From the NCBI GenBank assembly GCA_973895155.1, contig OZ316899.1:10044001-10108000 (forward strand): DNA of 64,000 bases. Direction: 5' to 3'. Positions 54,101 through 63,293 of this stretch are shown piece by piece. A program made the position numbers and the translations under genes. The notes beneath the pieces were generated by a model. The model saw only the letters and a program-made list of their open reading frames with translations, ran no database searches and was not told the DNA's origin. Numbering within the stretch: position 1 is the stretch's first letter; the number at the start of each line of letters is the position of its first letter. The stretch is from Marsupella aquatica. Its lineage: Eukaryota; Marchantiophyta.

Positions 54101-54347
54101 CGGTGATCTTGTGCTACTTTATGACAGTAGGTATAGTAGGTTTCCAGGAAAGCTTTACACTCGCTGGTTAGGACCCTTTAGAGTAACCATGATGTTCCCC
54201 AATGGCTCCGTGCAATTGGCCAACATTACGGGAGAGGTATATCCAGTTCGCATCCATTATGACCGCCTCAAGAAATACTATATGGACGAAGATGAAGTTG
54301 TTCGCGAGGACGCTTCACAATTAAGTGGGGAGCTATGTGATGCCTAG
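51081..54347 (+). CDS. Gypsy pol: RT, RNase H, integrase
   Basis: Open from 51081 in the -1 frame relative to gag-protease, so a -1 frameshift (or a separate start) is needed. RT has KAGPDGKPKIRVCQDYRKLN, MPFGLCNAPAMFQRLM and FIDDFAVFG near residue 361. RNase H has DVSGFCIGSVLSQ near 510, TTEREALGVIYSCKKFRHYL and HTDHESLKYLV. The integrase HHCC region (HGEEAGGHF...CDPCQRAG) leads to WGIDYIGPL, SDRGTHFL and HPKANGLTERANG, giving the D, D, E set. The stop at 54345-54347 lies 12 bp inside the 3' LTR. No internal stop, so the copy looks competent. Confidence 0.95.
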   Translation: MGSNSRDSGFSAGVVAEPTGSTTPSIIGKELNTKGSAYKPITRAEQIEALLEAERAQRPNSQEQEVNEMDRHDPEPRQEGEPTTNSKPNRPVRRPSMDTKEGTDSASPAEIPVYGGMRLERLEAELDPNLKKQINMIQARQYRKLDLGEGRELNLGRNLAPELEKEISDLLIEFQDVFAWSHQDLKGIDPTLGEHRIDLMLGAKSFRQPIRRMNPRYSLLVKTEIDKLVEAGFITPVLHSDWVSPIVIVPKKAGPDGKPKIRVCQDYRKLNEATLKDHFPLPFTDMVLDMVASHELYSFMDGYSGYNQIRIRQEDQIKTAFITEWGIYVFNRMPFGLCNAPAMFQRLMVNIFHDYLRKFMEIFIDDFAVFGKASKHAKYLRKTFMRCREVGLKLHPDKCFFAVTEGVLLGHKVSRKGIEIDKGKLAVWLDIMQPKNIKDVRSFLGCIGYYRRFIKDFAKLALPLTNMLKAGADFKPTPERVTAVVELKQMLVEAPVMIAPDWNKDFHVFVDVSGFCIGSVLSQLDEKRRDHPIYFASRQLADAERNYSTTEREALGVIYSCKKFRHYLLGYKVIFHTDHESLKYLVNKPDLTGRVARWILLLQEFDYELRIKPGKLHANADFFSRITGKPATDCIDDRFPDEELFVVEIAGTWYPEILQFLSTSRLQPGLSREQAAVFVRKVRQYQCIKGILHKHGINGTIQRCLEKREVKRVLRAMHGEEAGGHFAPVTTSKKILNAGYWWPTLHKDVYQFIKQCDPCQRAGGPRASTRHPLHPILPLAPFEKWGIDYIGPLKPLTHPRRNKYIILATDYATKWVEAKPTTKDDAITTARFMYEQIFTRYGAPLELVSDRGTHFLNDIISRLNEQYLVKHRPTTPYHPKANGLTERANGIIGKILNKTVAQNKLDWDDKLFAAVFAYNLAYKSTTGHTPFFLTFGQEALVPMQLEIPTFQVTIEERASAEESLKEREYRLEALEEARMISAERIEYRQNIMKQQYDKRLKVVSIHTGDLVLLYDSRYSRFPGKLYTRWLGPFRVTMMFPNGSVQLANITGEVYPVRIHYDRLKKYYMDEDEVVREDASQLSGELCDA
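54323..54335 (+). other. Gypsy polypurine tract
   Basis: AAGTGGGGAGCTA directly before the 3' LTR and within the end of pol. It is the usual primer site for plus-strand cDNA synthesis. Confidence 0.6.
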
Positions 54348-57300
54348 ACAGGAATCACTCGGCCGGTTAAGTGGGTAAAGCAGGAAGGCACCCTAGGAAC
54401 ACCTTAGTATAGTGACAAAACAAGGAAAATATAAACAATTAGGGGCAACCATGGAACCCGGGCAGAGGCCGGAGGTAAGGCTGAGGGTGAAAACCCGATT
54501 AGGGTTATGGCGCGTTAAGCGTCGGCGGCTAGGAAGGATCAACGGGAAGAAGGACCGGCAGAGGAGAGGGGTAAGGAGCGCTTGCAGGAGATGGTGGCTC
54601 ATTTGCGAGCACGAACTAGGCAGACGACTACGGGAGGCCAACTACTGTCAGCTGCTTAGGCAAGCACTCGGGGAGAGAGTAGATACCGACGATCAACCTA
54701 AGGAGGGTATGAGCAACGTCAATCAAGCGGCACATTTCTGGGGATGCCTGTTCGAACGGGCAACTGAGTACATCAAGACTTACGAGGACGAGGAGTCAGA
54801 AAGGGCAGCTCGAGAACGGCAGGAGCTCGCTCGATTGTGGGAGCTGCAGAAGACGGCTTTCTTAGGAGGCGAACTCATCAAGGACGAGTTCCTGTGGACG
54901 CCTACTTCCAATCAACTCGACGATCTTCTGTTTTGCAAGGACAGCGTCGTCGGCATCCGAGAGGCCATCAAGAACTGCAACGACATACACTGGGAATTAA
55001 AGGGTAGCACGGAAAGGTGGACCCAGGCAACGGTGCTAGGAGAAACCTCCACGGCAGCAGAGATGAAGAGGAAGGGAGCCGTCAACGATGAAGCCACCCC
55101 GGCAAAAAGAACGAGGTCGACGGCACCAAAGAAGCCAGCCGAGCAGCAGAGCAGGAGGCAGGGAGAAGCCGAAGAGGAGGAGGTCGATCCCATCAAGGCC
55201 ATTCCAACCAGGGATGACACCTGGAAGGGCTGGGCGGCAACCCTACCGGTGGAGGTGCAACTACATTTTGCACGGGAGGAGGATGCATGCTTTACGGCCA
55301 TGCAGACCAAGAAGTACCAAGGCTTCATGGCCGGATCCGGCTTGGAGGCCTTTGTAAGATTACCATGGCTGAAGCCGGAGGTACCGGAGTCAGACCTATT
55401 AGAATTCGTGGGGTCATGGGAACCCGAGACCAATTGCACGAGGATATATGGGAAGGATTTCTATCTTACTCCCAAGGTGATTGCCGAAGTGTTTGGCTTG
55501 CCGATGGGCAATAAGACCAAAGTTGATACCAGGAAGACCTTGCCTGACAAGGAGTTCCGGTCGTTCCCCGGGCCATCAACGAAGAATGGCTTCTTCCGGA
55601 ACACCTGCACCAACCCGCACATAGGAGAGATGATCGACTTCTTGCGGGTGACCATGCATTGTAACTTGCCGAGGGCAGAGATCGGCAAAGCACAGGTCTA
55701 TCTGGCAGAAAGGCCAGACCCAAGCCGGGACTACAACGGGTACCTCCTCAACCAATTGAAGAAGATCTTAAAGGAGGAGCAGCAGGTAATCGGCATGGGG
55801 AGCGTGTCGCGGCTTGGCTATCACATGCCGCTATTGTGCCGGTATGCCAGAGGTCAGACTTTTGCCCCGGTACTTCCCCTGCAGGTAAGGGCACCCGAGG
55901 AAGCTCCAACGCCGAGGCCGTTGGCTGAGAAGCCTCAACCACCTGTTAGTCCTACGATCGAGCAGGTGTTTAGGCCCAGGAAGGAAGACTTGCCGATGCA
56001 GCAACCAGGCATGCAGAGTCTGCTGAAACTACTGGAGAAAGAAAAGAAATCGGCATCGGCAACAACAACGGCAACGGCAACAATGCCGGACACTACTACA
56101 GAGGTAGGCCTACACCGGCTCACAAGAGAAAACCCCTTTGCTGGAGACGAGAGAATCAGGCCGGAATCCAAGCCAGGTGTTCGAATGTACGTGGGAACCT
56201 CAAGCTCCGAATCTGAGGCAGAATTGCCTGAAGCTCCTACCGAGGAAGAGGAGAGGGAGAAGCCGGAAATCCAAGAGGTAGAGGAGGCAGTGGAGGACTG
56301 CAGCCATGATAATTCCGGCTATGGGTCGGACCATCACGTTCCAGGAGTAAGGACCTGTGGCCGGTTTGTCCCCACACTTCCAAGGGTAGTGCGAGGGGAC
56401 CCCAACCAGCAGAGTAGCCCTGAGTCTCCCCCACCAGATGTTGCTCCCCCGAGCTTCGACGGCATAAAACAGACGGTGCAGGAATTTCAGGAGCGAATCA
56501 AGCAGGAGGAAGAGGCCGCCCTGGCTAAGGAAAAGGATTTACCAGGAGGAGATTGGCCGGAGGACATCAGGCGGCTAGCCGAAAAAGGAAGCAAACCTCT
56601 AGCCACAATTGAAGAGATCCGCAGGACGGCTTGGGAGCAGAGGCCACGATGGGCGATGCCGATCACTTCTACTTACTCCACCTACGCTAAGAATAGAGCC
56701 ATGGAGTATGGTGAGATGTGTGGGGAACTTGCGCTCGGCATCTTTGGAGAGGAGTTGGAGGTAGGACCCTTTTTCCATAGGGAGCAGTTGGAGAAGCACC
56801 AATTAGAAGAAGCGGTGGCTTTAGAGAGAAGCAAGAAGGACGAGGTCATTCGGCGGCTTAGGAGGATGGAAGCCGAGATTGAAGATCTAAGGGCGGCCAA
56901 GAAAGCCCAAGATGAACTGCGGATTAAACGACATGAGCTGAACATCATGCAGGGGCAGTTGGACGCCGCGCAGGCTGATAATCAGAATATCAAGGATAAA
57001 CTGACTCAGACGCAGGAAGAGTTGGCCGACACGATCAAAGAAAGGGAAAAGTGGAAGCAAGAGCTGAAGAATACAGAGGAGGCCCACATAACAGCCAACA
57101 GCCGGGCCATGGCGGAGACCCAAAGAAAGGAATGGGCGTTGAAAGGGGAGCTCGAGAAAATCCGCGGAGCCCTTGAGCAGAAGGAGGTCGAGTTAGGGAA
57201 ATCCTATCAAGGGATTATGGCGCTGCAGCAGGAGCTTGCGTCCCTGACGGCCAGCTTCAAGGCCGACCTAAGGGAGAAGGACGAGATGCTCGAACAGACT

Positions 57301-58992
57301 TACGCCAAGATGAACCAGATGGAGTCTGTCATCATTGCAGAGCTCGACAAGGAGCTAAGAGCAACCCAGGAGGAGAGGGCTACCTTGAAGAAGGAATTGG
57401 AGGAAGCCCACAGGGAGCAGGAGGAGGCCAAAAACGAGCTGGAGGGGGCACGTAAGGACCTGGATGAAACCCAAGAGGAGTTGGAGGAAATCACGAGGAA
57501 GATGGAGAACCTACAGCGGCGGGCCGACAACCAAACAGAGCGGCTGAAGAAACAAGCCGCAGTATTTAAATGCTTAGCTGCAGCAGGTCCATCTCCTGTT
57601 GGGACAAACCAGTTACCAGGGGTGGTAATTGCCGAAGGACAAGCCGCGCCACCTGCACCAGTGCCGGAATTAAGTGGGAAGGGGAAGGGACCAGCTGCCG
57701 AGCCACCAACGAAGAAGAAGCGGAAACCTTCAGGGTCAAGGAGTAATACGACTTCACAGGCCGTGGTGATCAAGGAGGTAGACCCAGCACCGACCCCAGA
57801 CAGGGTCACGGCTAAGGATCCAACTACCCTAGGGGAAGGGGAAGCCGAAGCCGAGGGAGTGGCTAAAGCCGAAGCCGTGAGAGTGGCTGAGGCCGAAGCC
57901 GTGGGTATTGCCGAGGCCGGTGTCGAGGCTGAAGCCGAAGGTGGACCCAGTCAGGCCGAGGGAGAGTTGACTCGGTCAAGGGCAGGTAATCTGTCAGTAG
58001 GCGGGCCAACGGCAGTGGCTGCGGAGGAAGTGTTGGGGGCGTCCATTGAGGATCCACCACCGGTGTCGTGACGGTGCAAGGGCGCCGTTCCTTTTAGGGA
58101 GGGCGGACGTGGAGGGAGGAGGCGTGAGTGGGCAGGGCGGGCACGGATCTCCACGTTTAGGATTAGGATCAGAACCAGGAGCGGCCCTGACACTTAGCTT
58201 AGTGGGATTGCGGTCCCACTGGTAGGAGCAACACTTGTGCTCCTGCCTTGCTGTACATAGGTAGATTCGGGCAAGTAGATTACTGTTAAGTAGATTAGGC
58301 TTACGATGCAAAGAATGGCGGATCCACTACCAGGATAAGTACCTGGGCAGCGGGGAGCTCAGGGCCTCTTCTTTAGCAAGTTTTTAGTTTGCACCAGCCG
58401 GGCTGGGATCAAGTAGTACGAGAAGCTCTCGGTTAGTCATACAGTGACCCTTGTGTATATTCATGTTTCCTCATGCCTAAGAGCTGAATAGAGTTGGCCT
58501 CACGGCTTAGTTCGCAGAACTTGTGTATGAGATGTACTGTTTGTATGGCAAGTGCATGGTATGACTCAGTCAGAATGAGTCATTTTGCTATTTGTGTGTC
58601 GCATTAACTTGTGTGAAGAGTGCCCACATCAACAGAACGAAGGAAAGTAAGCAGGGGAGTGAGAGTTGGATGTGTCGAGCTGAGAGAGGTCTTAGCGGCT
58701 TAACCAAGCCTATTGGGGATCATTCCGGCGGCGGAATCCAAACATACCTAACAAGACGGAGGGGAAGACAGGGGAAGACAGGGGAAGGCCTATATTAGGC
58801 CGGCTACGTATCTCATGACCCGATGAAGGATCTGTCCAGTATATGTGTGTAAAATGTTAATAGTAGTAGTAGAAGGTTAGCAGCGTCCCATGCCGCTAAG
58901 CCGCGGAAACGGCCTCGCCAAGCGCGAAACCTGCGGGAATCGGCTTGAGCTGGGGGGTTTCTTGGGTTTAGGGAGCCATGGGACGCACCACA
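54336..58992 (+). repeat. Gypsy 3' LTR (4657 bp)
   Basis: Same length as the 5' LTR with about six substitutions and no indels noted. It is followed by CAACC at 58993-58997. Confidence 0.95.
54451..58071 (+). CDS. LTR-embedded ORF (3' LTR copy), about 1206 aa
   Basis: Same frame and length as the 5' LTR copy, differing by Gln to Lys (TIQERE versus TIKERE) and Glu to Lys (GVAEAEA versus GVAKAEA). Its ATG lies 104 bp after the pol stop. In the full-length RNA this copy follows gag and pol, a placement that recalls U3 genes such as nef or sag in vertebrate retroviruses. Both copies remain open over 3.6 kb, which is not expected of non-coding LTR sequence. Confidence 0.75.
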   Translation: MEPGQRPEVRLRVKTRLGLWRVKRRRLGRINGKKDRQRRGVRSACRRWWLICEHELGRRLREANYCQLLRQALGERVDTDDQPKEGMSNVNQAAHFWGCLFERATEYIKTYEDEESERAARERQELARLWELQKTAFLGGELIKDEFLWTPTSNQLDDLLFCKDSVVGIREAIKNCNDIHWELKGSTERWTQATVLGETSTAAEMKRKGAVNDEATPAKRTRSTAPKKPAEQQSRRQGEAEEEEVDPIKAIPTRDDTWKGWAATLPVEVQLHFAREEDACFTAMQTKKYQGFMAGSGLEAFVRLPWLKPEVPESDLLEFVGSWEPETNCTRIYGKDFYLTPKVIAEVFGLPMGNKTKVDTRKTLPDKEFRSFPGPSTKNGFFRNTCTNPHIGEMIDFLRVTMHCNLPRAEIGKAQVYLAERPDPSRDYNGYLLNQLKKILKEEQQVIGMGSVSRLGYHMPLLCRYARGQTFAPVLPLQVRAPEEAPTPRPLAEKPQPPVSPTIEQVFRPRKEDLPMQQPGMQSLLKLLEKEKKSASATTTATATMPDTTTEVGLHRLTRENPFAGDERIRPESKPGVRMYVGTSSSESEAELPEAPTEEEEREKPEIQEVEEAVEDCSHDNSGYGSDHHVPGVRTCGRFVPTLPRVVRGDPNQQSSPESPPPDVAPPSFDGIKQTVQEFQERIKQEEEAALAKEKDLPGGDWPEDIRRLAEKGSKPLATIEEIRRTAWEQRPRWAMPITSTYSTYAKNRAMEYGEMCGELALGIFGEELEVGPFFHREQLEKHQLEEAVALERSKKDEVIRRLRRMEAEIEDLRAAKKAQDELRIKRHELNIMQGQLDAAQADNQNIKDKLTQTQEELADTIKEREKWKQELKNTEEAHITANSRAMAETQRKEWALKGELEKIRGALEQKEVELGKSYQGIMALQQELASLTASFKADLREKDEMLEQTYAKMNQMESVIIAELDKELRATQEERATLKKELEEAHREQEEAKNELEGARKDLDETQEELEEITRKMENLQRRADNQTERLKKQAAVFKCLAAAGPSPVGTNQLPGVVIAEGQAAPPAPVPELSGKGKGPAAEPPTKKKRKPSGSRSNTTSQAVVIKEVDPAPTPDRVTAKDPTTLGEGEAEAEGVAKAEAVRVAEAEAVGIAEAGVEAEAEGGPSQAEGELTRSRAGNLSVGGPTAVAAEEVLGASIEDPPPVS

Positions 58993-59940
58993 CAACCTAT
59001 ACTAAGAAAATCTTGAAACAATTCAATATGCATAATGCACACCCATGGAATTGAGGTCACTCAACCCAGGAAAAGACATGATCAGGAAAAGATTGGAAGT
59101 AGAACCAATACTAGGCTTAGAGAAGCCTTACCTTTCAACAGTGGGGGCCCTAATGTATTTAGCAAATCAGACGAGACCAGACATCTCGTTTGCAGTAAAC
59201 CTCCTTGCATGCCATAGTGCCCAGCCGACGATCCGACACTGGAACGGGATAAAACAAGTGTTCAAATACCTGCAAGGAACAAGTGACATGGGTCTCTATT
59301 TCCCAAAGGAAAACAATCCAACATTAATCGAGTACATAGATGTGGGCTACTTATCAGACCCGGACAATGCAAAGTTGCAGATAGGGTTCTTACAAGGCTC
59401 AAAACAATATCATGGAAGATTACAAAACAGACACTCAACCACCTCATTGAATCACTCTAAAATCATAGCTTTATGAGGCCAGTTGGGAATGCATTTGGGT
59501 AAGACAGATGATACATCACATCCACAAGAATACAAGATGCCCTACACTGCAAGAGCCCATGACTATTTATGAGGACGATTGTCCCTAAGTAGACCAGATC
59601 TCCTAGGGAATGCATTTGGCTGAGATATAGATGATACATCACATCCACAAGAATACATGATGCCCTACATTGCAAGAGTCCATGGCTATTTATGAGGACA
59701 ATCGTCCCTACGTAGACCAGATCTCCTAGGGATTTATCAAAGGTGAAAGAACAAAGCATATAGCTCCTAAATGTTTCTACACACATGAGCAGCATGGTGA
59801 CCAAATCAGAGTAGAATGGATTCCAACATCATTGAACAGAGCAGACCTCTTCACAAAGCCGCTACCACCGGCCCTACACAATCAACATGTACATGGAATC
59901 GGGATGAGAACACTATCAATGTTGCTGCAAAGCTCATGAA
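58993..59940 (+). pseudogene. Copia-3 C-terminal RT and RNase H
   Basis: Resumes Copia-3 after the Gypsy: TYTKKILKQFNMHNAHP, MELRSLNPGKDM, YLSTVGALMYLANQTRPDIS, then RNase H to [15 protein letters not shown] and a stop near 59938. A 121-bp tandem duplication (59485-59605 and 59606-59726) shifts the RNase H frame. Several other shifts and stops are present. Confidence 0.9.
59485..59726. repeat. 121-bp tandem duplication inside Copia-3 RNase H
   Basis: Two adjacent, diverged copies starting GGGAATGCATTTGG. The unit length is not a multiple of three, so it breaks the frame. The divergence (several substitutions) shows the duplication is old. Confidence 0.8.
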
Positions 59941-61011
59941 AAACGCAGAGTACTTATTTTGGTTCCACATAGGAATTGCTAGAAGAAATACGAGACCAGC
60001 AGTGGAGTTCACACTGGATGAGATAGACAAACTGACTTTCAGACTCCAGAACACGGGTACAGAGGTCGTGGAGGAAAAGGCTGGTGCAGGGTATTTCACT
60101 CTTTTGATGGCTTATGCCGCAACAAGATCTGCGTGATCCAGACATTTTTGAAAGCAGAGCTAAAAGGTAGCATAAAAAAGGGCCTCAACATTGTCAACAA
60201 GCAGCCACAACCGTCTATTAAGTACATACACAATATCTCACTCATTCAAACATGAGGGAAATGAAATAAGGCTCCAATTTTCACTCACAGGCAAAATCTC
60301 CTCTCTCCCGTCTCTTTTTCTTTGTATCTTTCCTTAGACTTGATTACCAATTTCCCCTGATATGTTCTAGCAAATTCAATTGATAAGCTTTAGCAATGCA
60401 GCACAACAAAAGGAAGATGATAAGCGTTATACCCTGCAAGACGTCGCCTCCCCTCAAGCGAGAGATGCTGCCAATTATGCAGATAGAGCAAGCAATGATG
60501 AATGAATACAAAGATGGAGCAAGATCCTCCAGAAGTAGCAAGGCAGCCCGACCCTGAATAAGCGATCACCAACTTCAACCTCATTGCAAATCTCATAGCC
60601 AAGCTCTGCTTCAGTAGCAAGCACATCGATTCACAATTCCTATCCTACAAGTATGCGCTCCATAGAAAATTAGGCAAAAGAACTGCCCAAAAAATACTAC
60701 AAACCTGATCACCCTTAGATGTTTTTTTTGACAAGTATTCGACACTACAGTATAACCAAATGATTACATTACACTCAAACTCAAGTTAAACTTGATTTAG
60801 ATTAGGTTACATTATACCAATCACCATTTATGCCCTTTATTTACCCTGGTTCTCCAACATAAGTATGGTTGTGGCACTCTCCCTCCATGAAGAAAGTAAG
60901 GAGGGTTTTAAGGAGACCAAACCAGCATATGTTAAACCAGACCAACCTAAGGTTAAGCTTTAACCAATTGTGGTTGATTTCTTTTCACTAACCCAATCAA
61001 CCAAGGGGGAG
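59941..61011 (+). other. Copia-3 3' non-coding region
   Basis: No gene supported. It is longer than the 3' spacers of Copia-1 (628 bp) and Copia-2 (321 bp), so an unrecognised insertion may be present. It ends in the polypurine tract AACCAAGGGGGAG, as in the other two Copia elements. Confidence 0.5.
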
Positions 61012-61180
61012 TGTTAAGAATTAAAAACTAACCCTGGTTGAGTAGACTAGATAGCGGTTACACAACCACCTATCCACTATCCTATATGTAAGAGTGCATG
61101 ATCAATGGAAAGACAACTTGTTGGGTGCATCTTCTCTTGGCTATGGTGTTGTGTCATAACAGTAACTATAATTCTTAACA
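61012..61180 (+). repeat. Putative Copia-3 3' LTR
   Basis: 169 bp reading TGTTAAGAATTAAAAAC... to ...TATAATTCTTAACA, with matching inverted ends (TGTTAAGAATT and AATTCTTAACA). It is preceded by a Copia-type polypurine tract. No matching 5' LTR was seen in the window. Confidence 0.65.
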
Positions 61181-61200
61181 AGCTCAAACAATTAGCTAAT

Positions 61201-61600
61201 AACCCTATGTGACACCTTTCAGGGGGCGCACATAATCCCAGGTTCAACGTGTGAACGCCTTGAGAGCACTCTATGTCCAAGCCCACTCTTGGAAGGAATG
61301 CCCTAGATCATAGTACTTTCTCACTCTAGAACCATCAACCCTGGTTGGCAACTCCTCTCCATCTAGAGTAGCCAAAGACAAAGAACCATTCTCAAAAATA
61401 GAAGCACTTGAAATGGACCAAGCCAACAAGTGTGCAACTTCCCTGGGAACTTCTGCTGTTGGTTGTCATACATCACCACCAGGTCTCCTTCTTCCACGGG
61501 GTCATGCTTGATCTTCTTATCAAGCCTCTTTTTCCTTTGTTCTTCGACTACTTGAGTCCTCTCCAAAGCAATCTCTCTCTCCTCATCCACAACTACATTT
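61201..61600 (-). pseudogene. Gypsy pol C-terminal remnant
   Basis: The minus strand reads DEEREIALERTQVVEEQ, then EEGDLVVMYDNQQQKFPGKL and CWLGPFQV. After a frameshift it reads FENGSLSLATLDGEELP and VRKYYDLG. This is the segment after integrase in plant Ty3/Gypsy pol. It belongs to a different, older Gypsy than 43455-58992. It is cut at 61600 by CACTA-2. Confidence 0.8.
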
Positions 61601-61940
61601 CACTACGTCGTGACTTCCTTTCGCGTCATGTGACACGACGTTACTCCCCAGTACATCTCCCTCTACGTCGTAACCCAAAATGGGTTTACCCATTTGACTT
61701 TCCTTCCCATTTTACGTCGTCTAGAGGGTCTTTAATTTAACGTATCTCCCAATAGGGCTATTTACGTCTTTTATAACGAGGCAAACATGTAGACGTCGTC
61801 CCAGACGGTGTAACAGAATAGGGTTGGGTCGACGTATAGATGTACGTCGTTTCAGACGTGGCTATAACGGATACTATGCTATGACGACGTATAATGGATG
61901 TTGGGCGATGTTAGACGTATATGACCAATGTGGGAAACGA
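61601..61940. repeat. CACTA-2 subterminal repeat array
   Basis: More than ten ACGTCGT, ACGACGT or ACGTCTT copies in both orientations, starting within the terminal repeat itself. Confidence 0.8.
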
Positions 61941-62096
61941 CGTTAATGGAATCCAATTGGCATGCGTAAGGTTTTTTGCGGGAGTTTTTGGGGCAAGGCT
62001 ACTGGGACCTCACTGCACAGGTCATTCGTGATTTCAGATGTCCTACGGGTACGATAGTGCACAAAATTTGCAGAGTGAGATTGAAAGTCTTCAACT

Positions 62097-62657
62097 ATGG
62101 TACGTAAGATATTCAAGGATGTCCACTGTTGTTTTCTTCCGCTAGGTGAAGAAGACAAGACTGTTCGTGGCTTTTTTTGTCGTGGAGGTGTGATAGACAA
62201 GTTTTGTAACTCAAAGACGGAATACTTGCTTGCCAATACCTGGAAACAAGTCACAGAGCACTTCAGTGACTATCCTGGATTGATCGAGCACTTTGCAGAG
62301 TCCGTGCATTTCATCTCGATTTGTTGGGTACAGTACTCCATTCTGGGCAATAAGGAGTTGGACCCATAAGAGTTTTTGCTGCATCCAGGGGATGATTTGA
62401 TGCTGGACGATACGCCCAAGGATGATGCTGGTGAGGCTTGTCCACCAAAGTTGGCTAAATGTCAGTTGTCACCGACTGAACTTGATATTGTGATGTATGA
62501 CTACAAGGAAAGCTGTGCAGCTGAGATTGAGGCTGAAAGGCTGAAGGTTGGTGAAGCAGTGGTCCGCAAGAAATGGAAAGCCAGCAATAGGCGTGATTTG
62601 TACAAAAAGAGGAAGGCAGATGAGGAGTACTACTGGTCTGGTGAAGGGACCCCTTAA
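62097..62657 (+). pseudogene. Unknown CACTA-2 accessory reading frame
   Basis: One frame of about 187 codons (MVRKIFKDVHCCFLPLGEED at the start, KWKASNRRDLYKKRKADEEY near the end), interrupted by a single TAA at 62367-62369. The C-terminal 50 residues are highly basic and helical-looking. I recognise no family. It lies between two ACGTCGT arrays. Confidence 0.4.
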
Positions 62658-62825
62658 GCTACACTAGTGCCAAGGTCAGCTGGAGACGGAGGAGCATCAT
62701 TTGCCTAGGATTGGAATCAGTTTAGACTGGAGTCAGACTCATGCCTTATGTGCACGTTGTATGTTTCTGAGCGCATGAATAAAAAGTCCCTCCCAGGCAA
62801 TTTATATTTGTAATGTGTTTTGTGA

Positions 62826-63085
62826 GTAACGTCGATTGAAACTTTGAACGTCATCAGAAGAATGGTTAAATAAACGTTTACGTCGTTTAAGACACGGTAA
62901 CACAATCTACGTCGTCTACTACGAGGTAAACCAAGGACGTACTATGTATACGTCGTTTGTACAAAGTATCTATGACGTAACTATAGATTAACGTCTTCAT
63001 TATGGGTATAAGCGACCTTTGATTGTCTAATGACGTTGAGGTTGACGTTAATAAGTTTGAAGTGTCAATTGGCCTACGTGATAAG
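62826..63085. repeat. Internal CACTA-2 ACGTCGT array
   Basis: About ten copies of ACGTCGT-like units (for example TTTACGTCGTTTAAG, CTACGTCGTCTACTACGAGG) between the accessory frame and the transposase end. Confidence 0.75.
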
Positions 63086-63293
63086 GGTTTACGTGCTAGG
63101 ACCCATTGAAGGTTGTTCGAAGGCCGAGGTTTAATGCTTTTTAATGTGTTCTTAGCTATAAAGTGAGGAAAGAAGAAACTTTGCACAACTCTCCCTCCAG
63201 TTTGCCAGATCTCAAACGTCGAAACATATGTCAATATATATGTGGAAGGTGGGCATAGCCAATACATATAAATGGAGGGTGTGAAGGATAGTG

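Larger units (their letters stand above)
43455..58992 (+). mobile_element. Ty3/Gypsy retrotransposon with giant ORF-bearing LTRs
   Basis: 15,538 bp on the plus strand. The LTRs are 4657 bp each (43455-48111 and 54336-58992), begin TGTGATGCC and end ACCACA, and are flanked by CAACC (43450-43454 and 58993-58997). The internal region of 6224 bp has a primer binding site, gag-protease, RT, RNase H, integrase (the Gypsy order) and a polypurine tract. The LTRs differ at only about six positions that I noticed, so the insertion is recent. Each LTR carries a long open frame. It sits inside Copia-3 RT. Confidence 0.96.
29974..61180 (+). mobile_element. Copia-3 LTR retrotransposon, split by nested insertions
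   Basis: Plus-strand Copia element in the pieces 29974-33332, 42949-43454 and 58993-61180, interrupted by CACTA-1 and a Gypsy element. Protein similarity to Copia-1 and Copia-2 is strong throughout gag, integrase, RT and RNase H. Removing the Gypsy and one target copy restores a clean reading (ISQST then YTKKILKQF). A polypurine tract and a 169-bp LTR at 61012-61180 fit its 3' end. No 5' LTR was found, so the element may be 5'-truncated or rearranged. Confidence 0.85.

Noticed and set aside
59816-60136. 106-codon plus-strand frame at the Copia-3 end
   Set aside because: The true RNase H end ([11 protein letters not shown]) is in another frame across the same bases; this frame has no recognisable content.
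61012-61180. Solo LTR
   Set aside because: A Copia-type polypurine tract and Copia-3 pol lie directly upstream, so it is better read as the 3' LTR of a damaged element.
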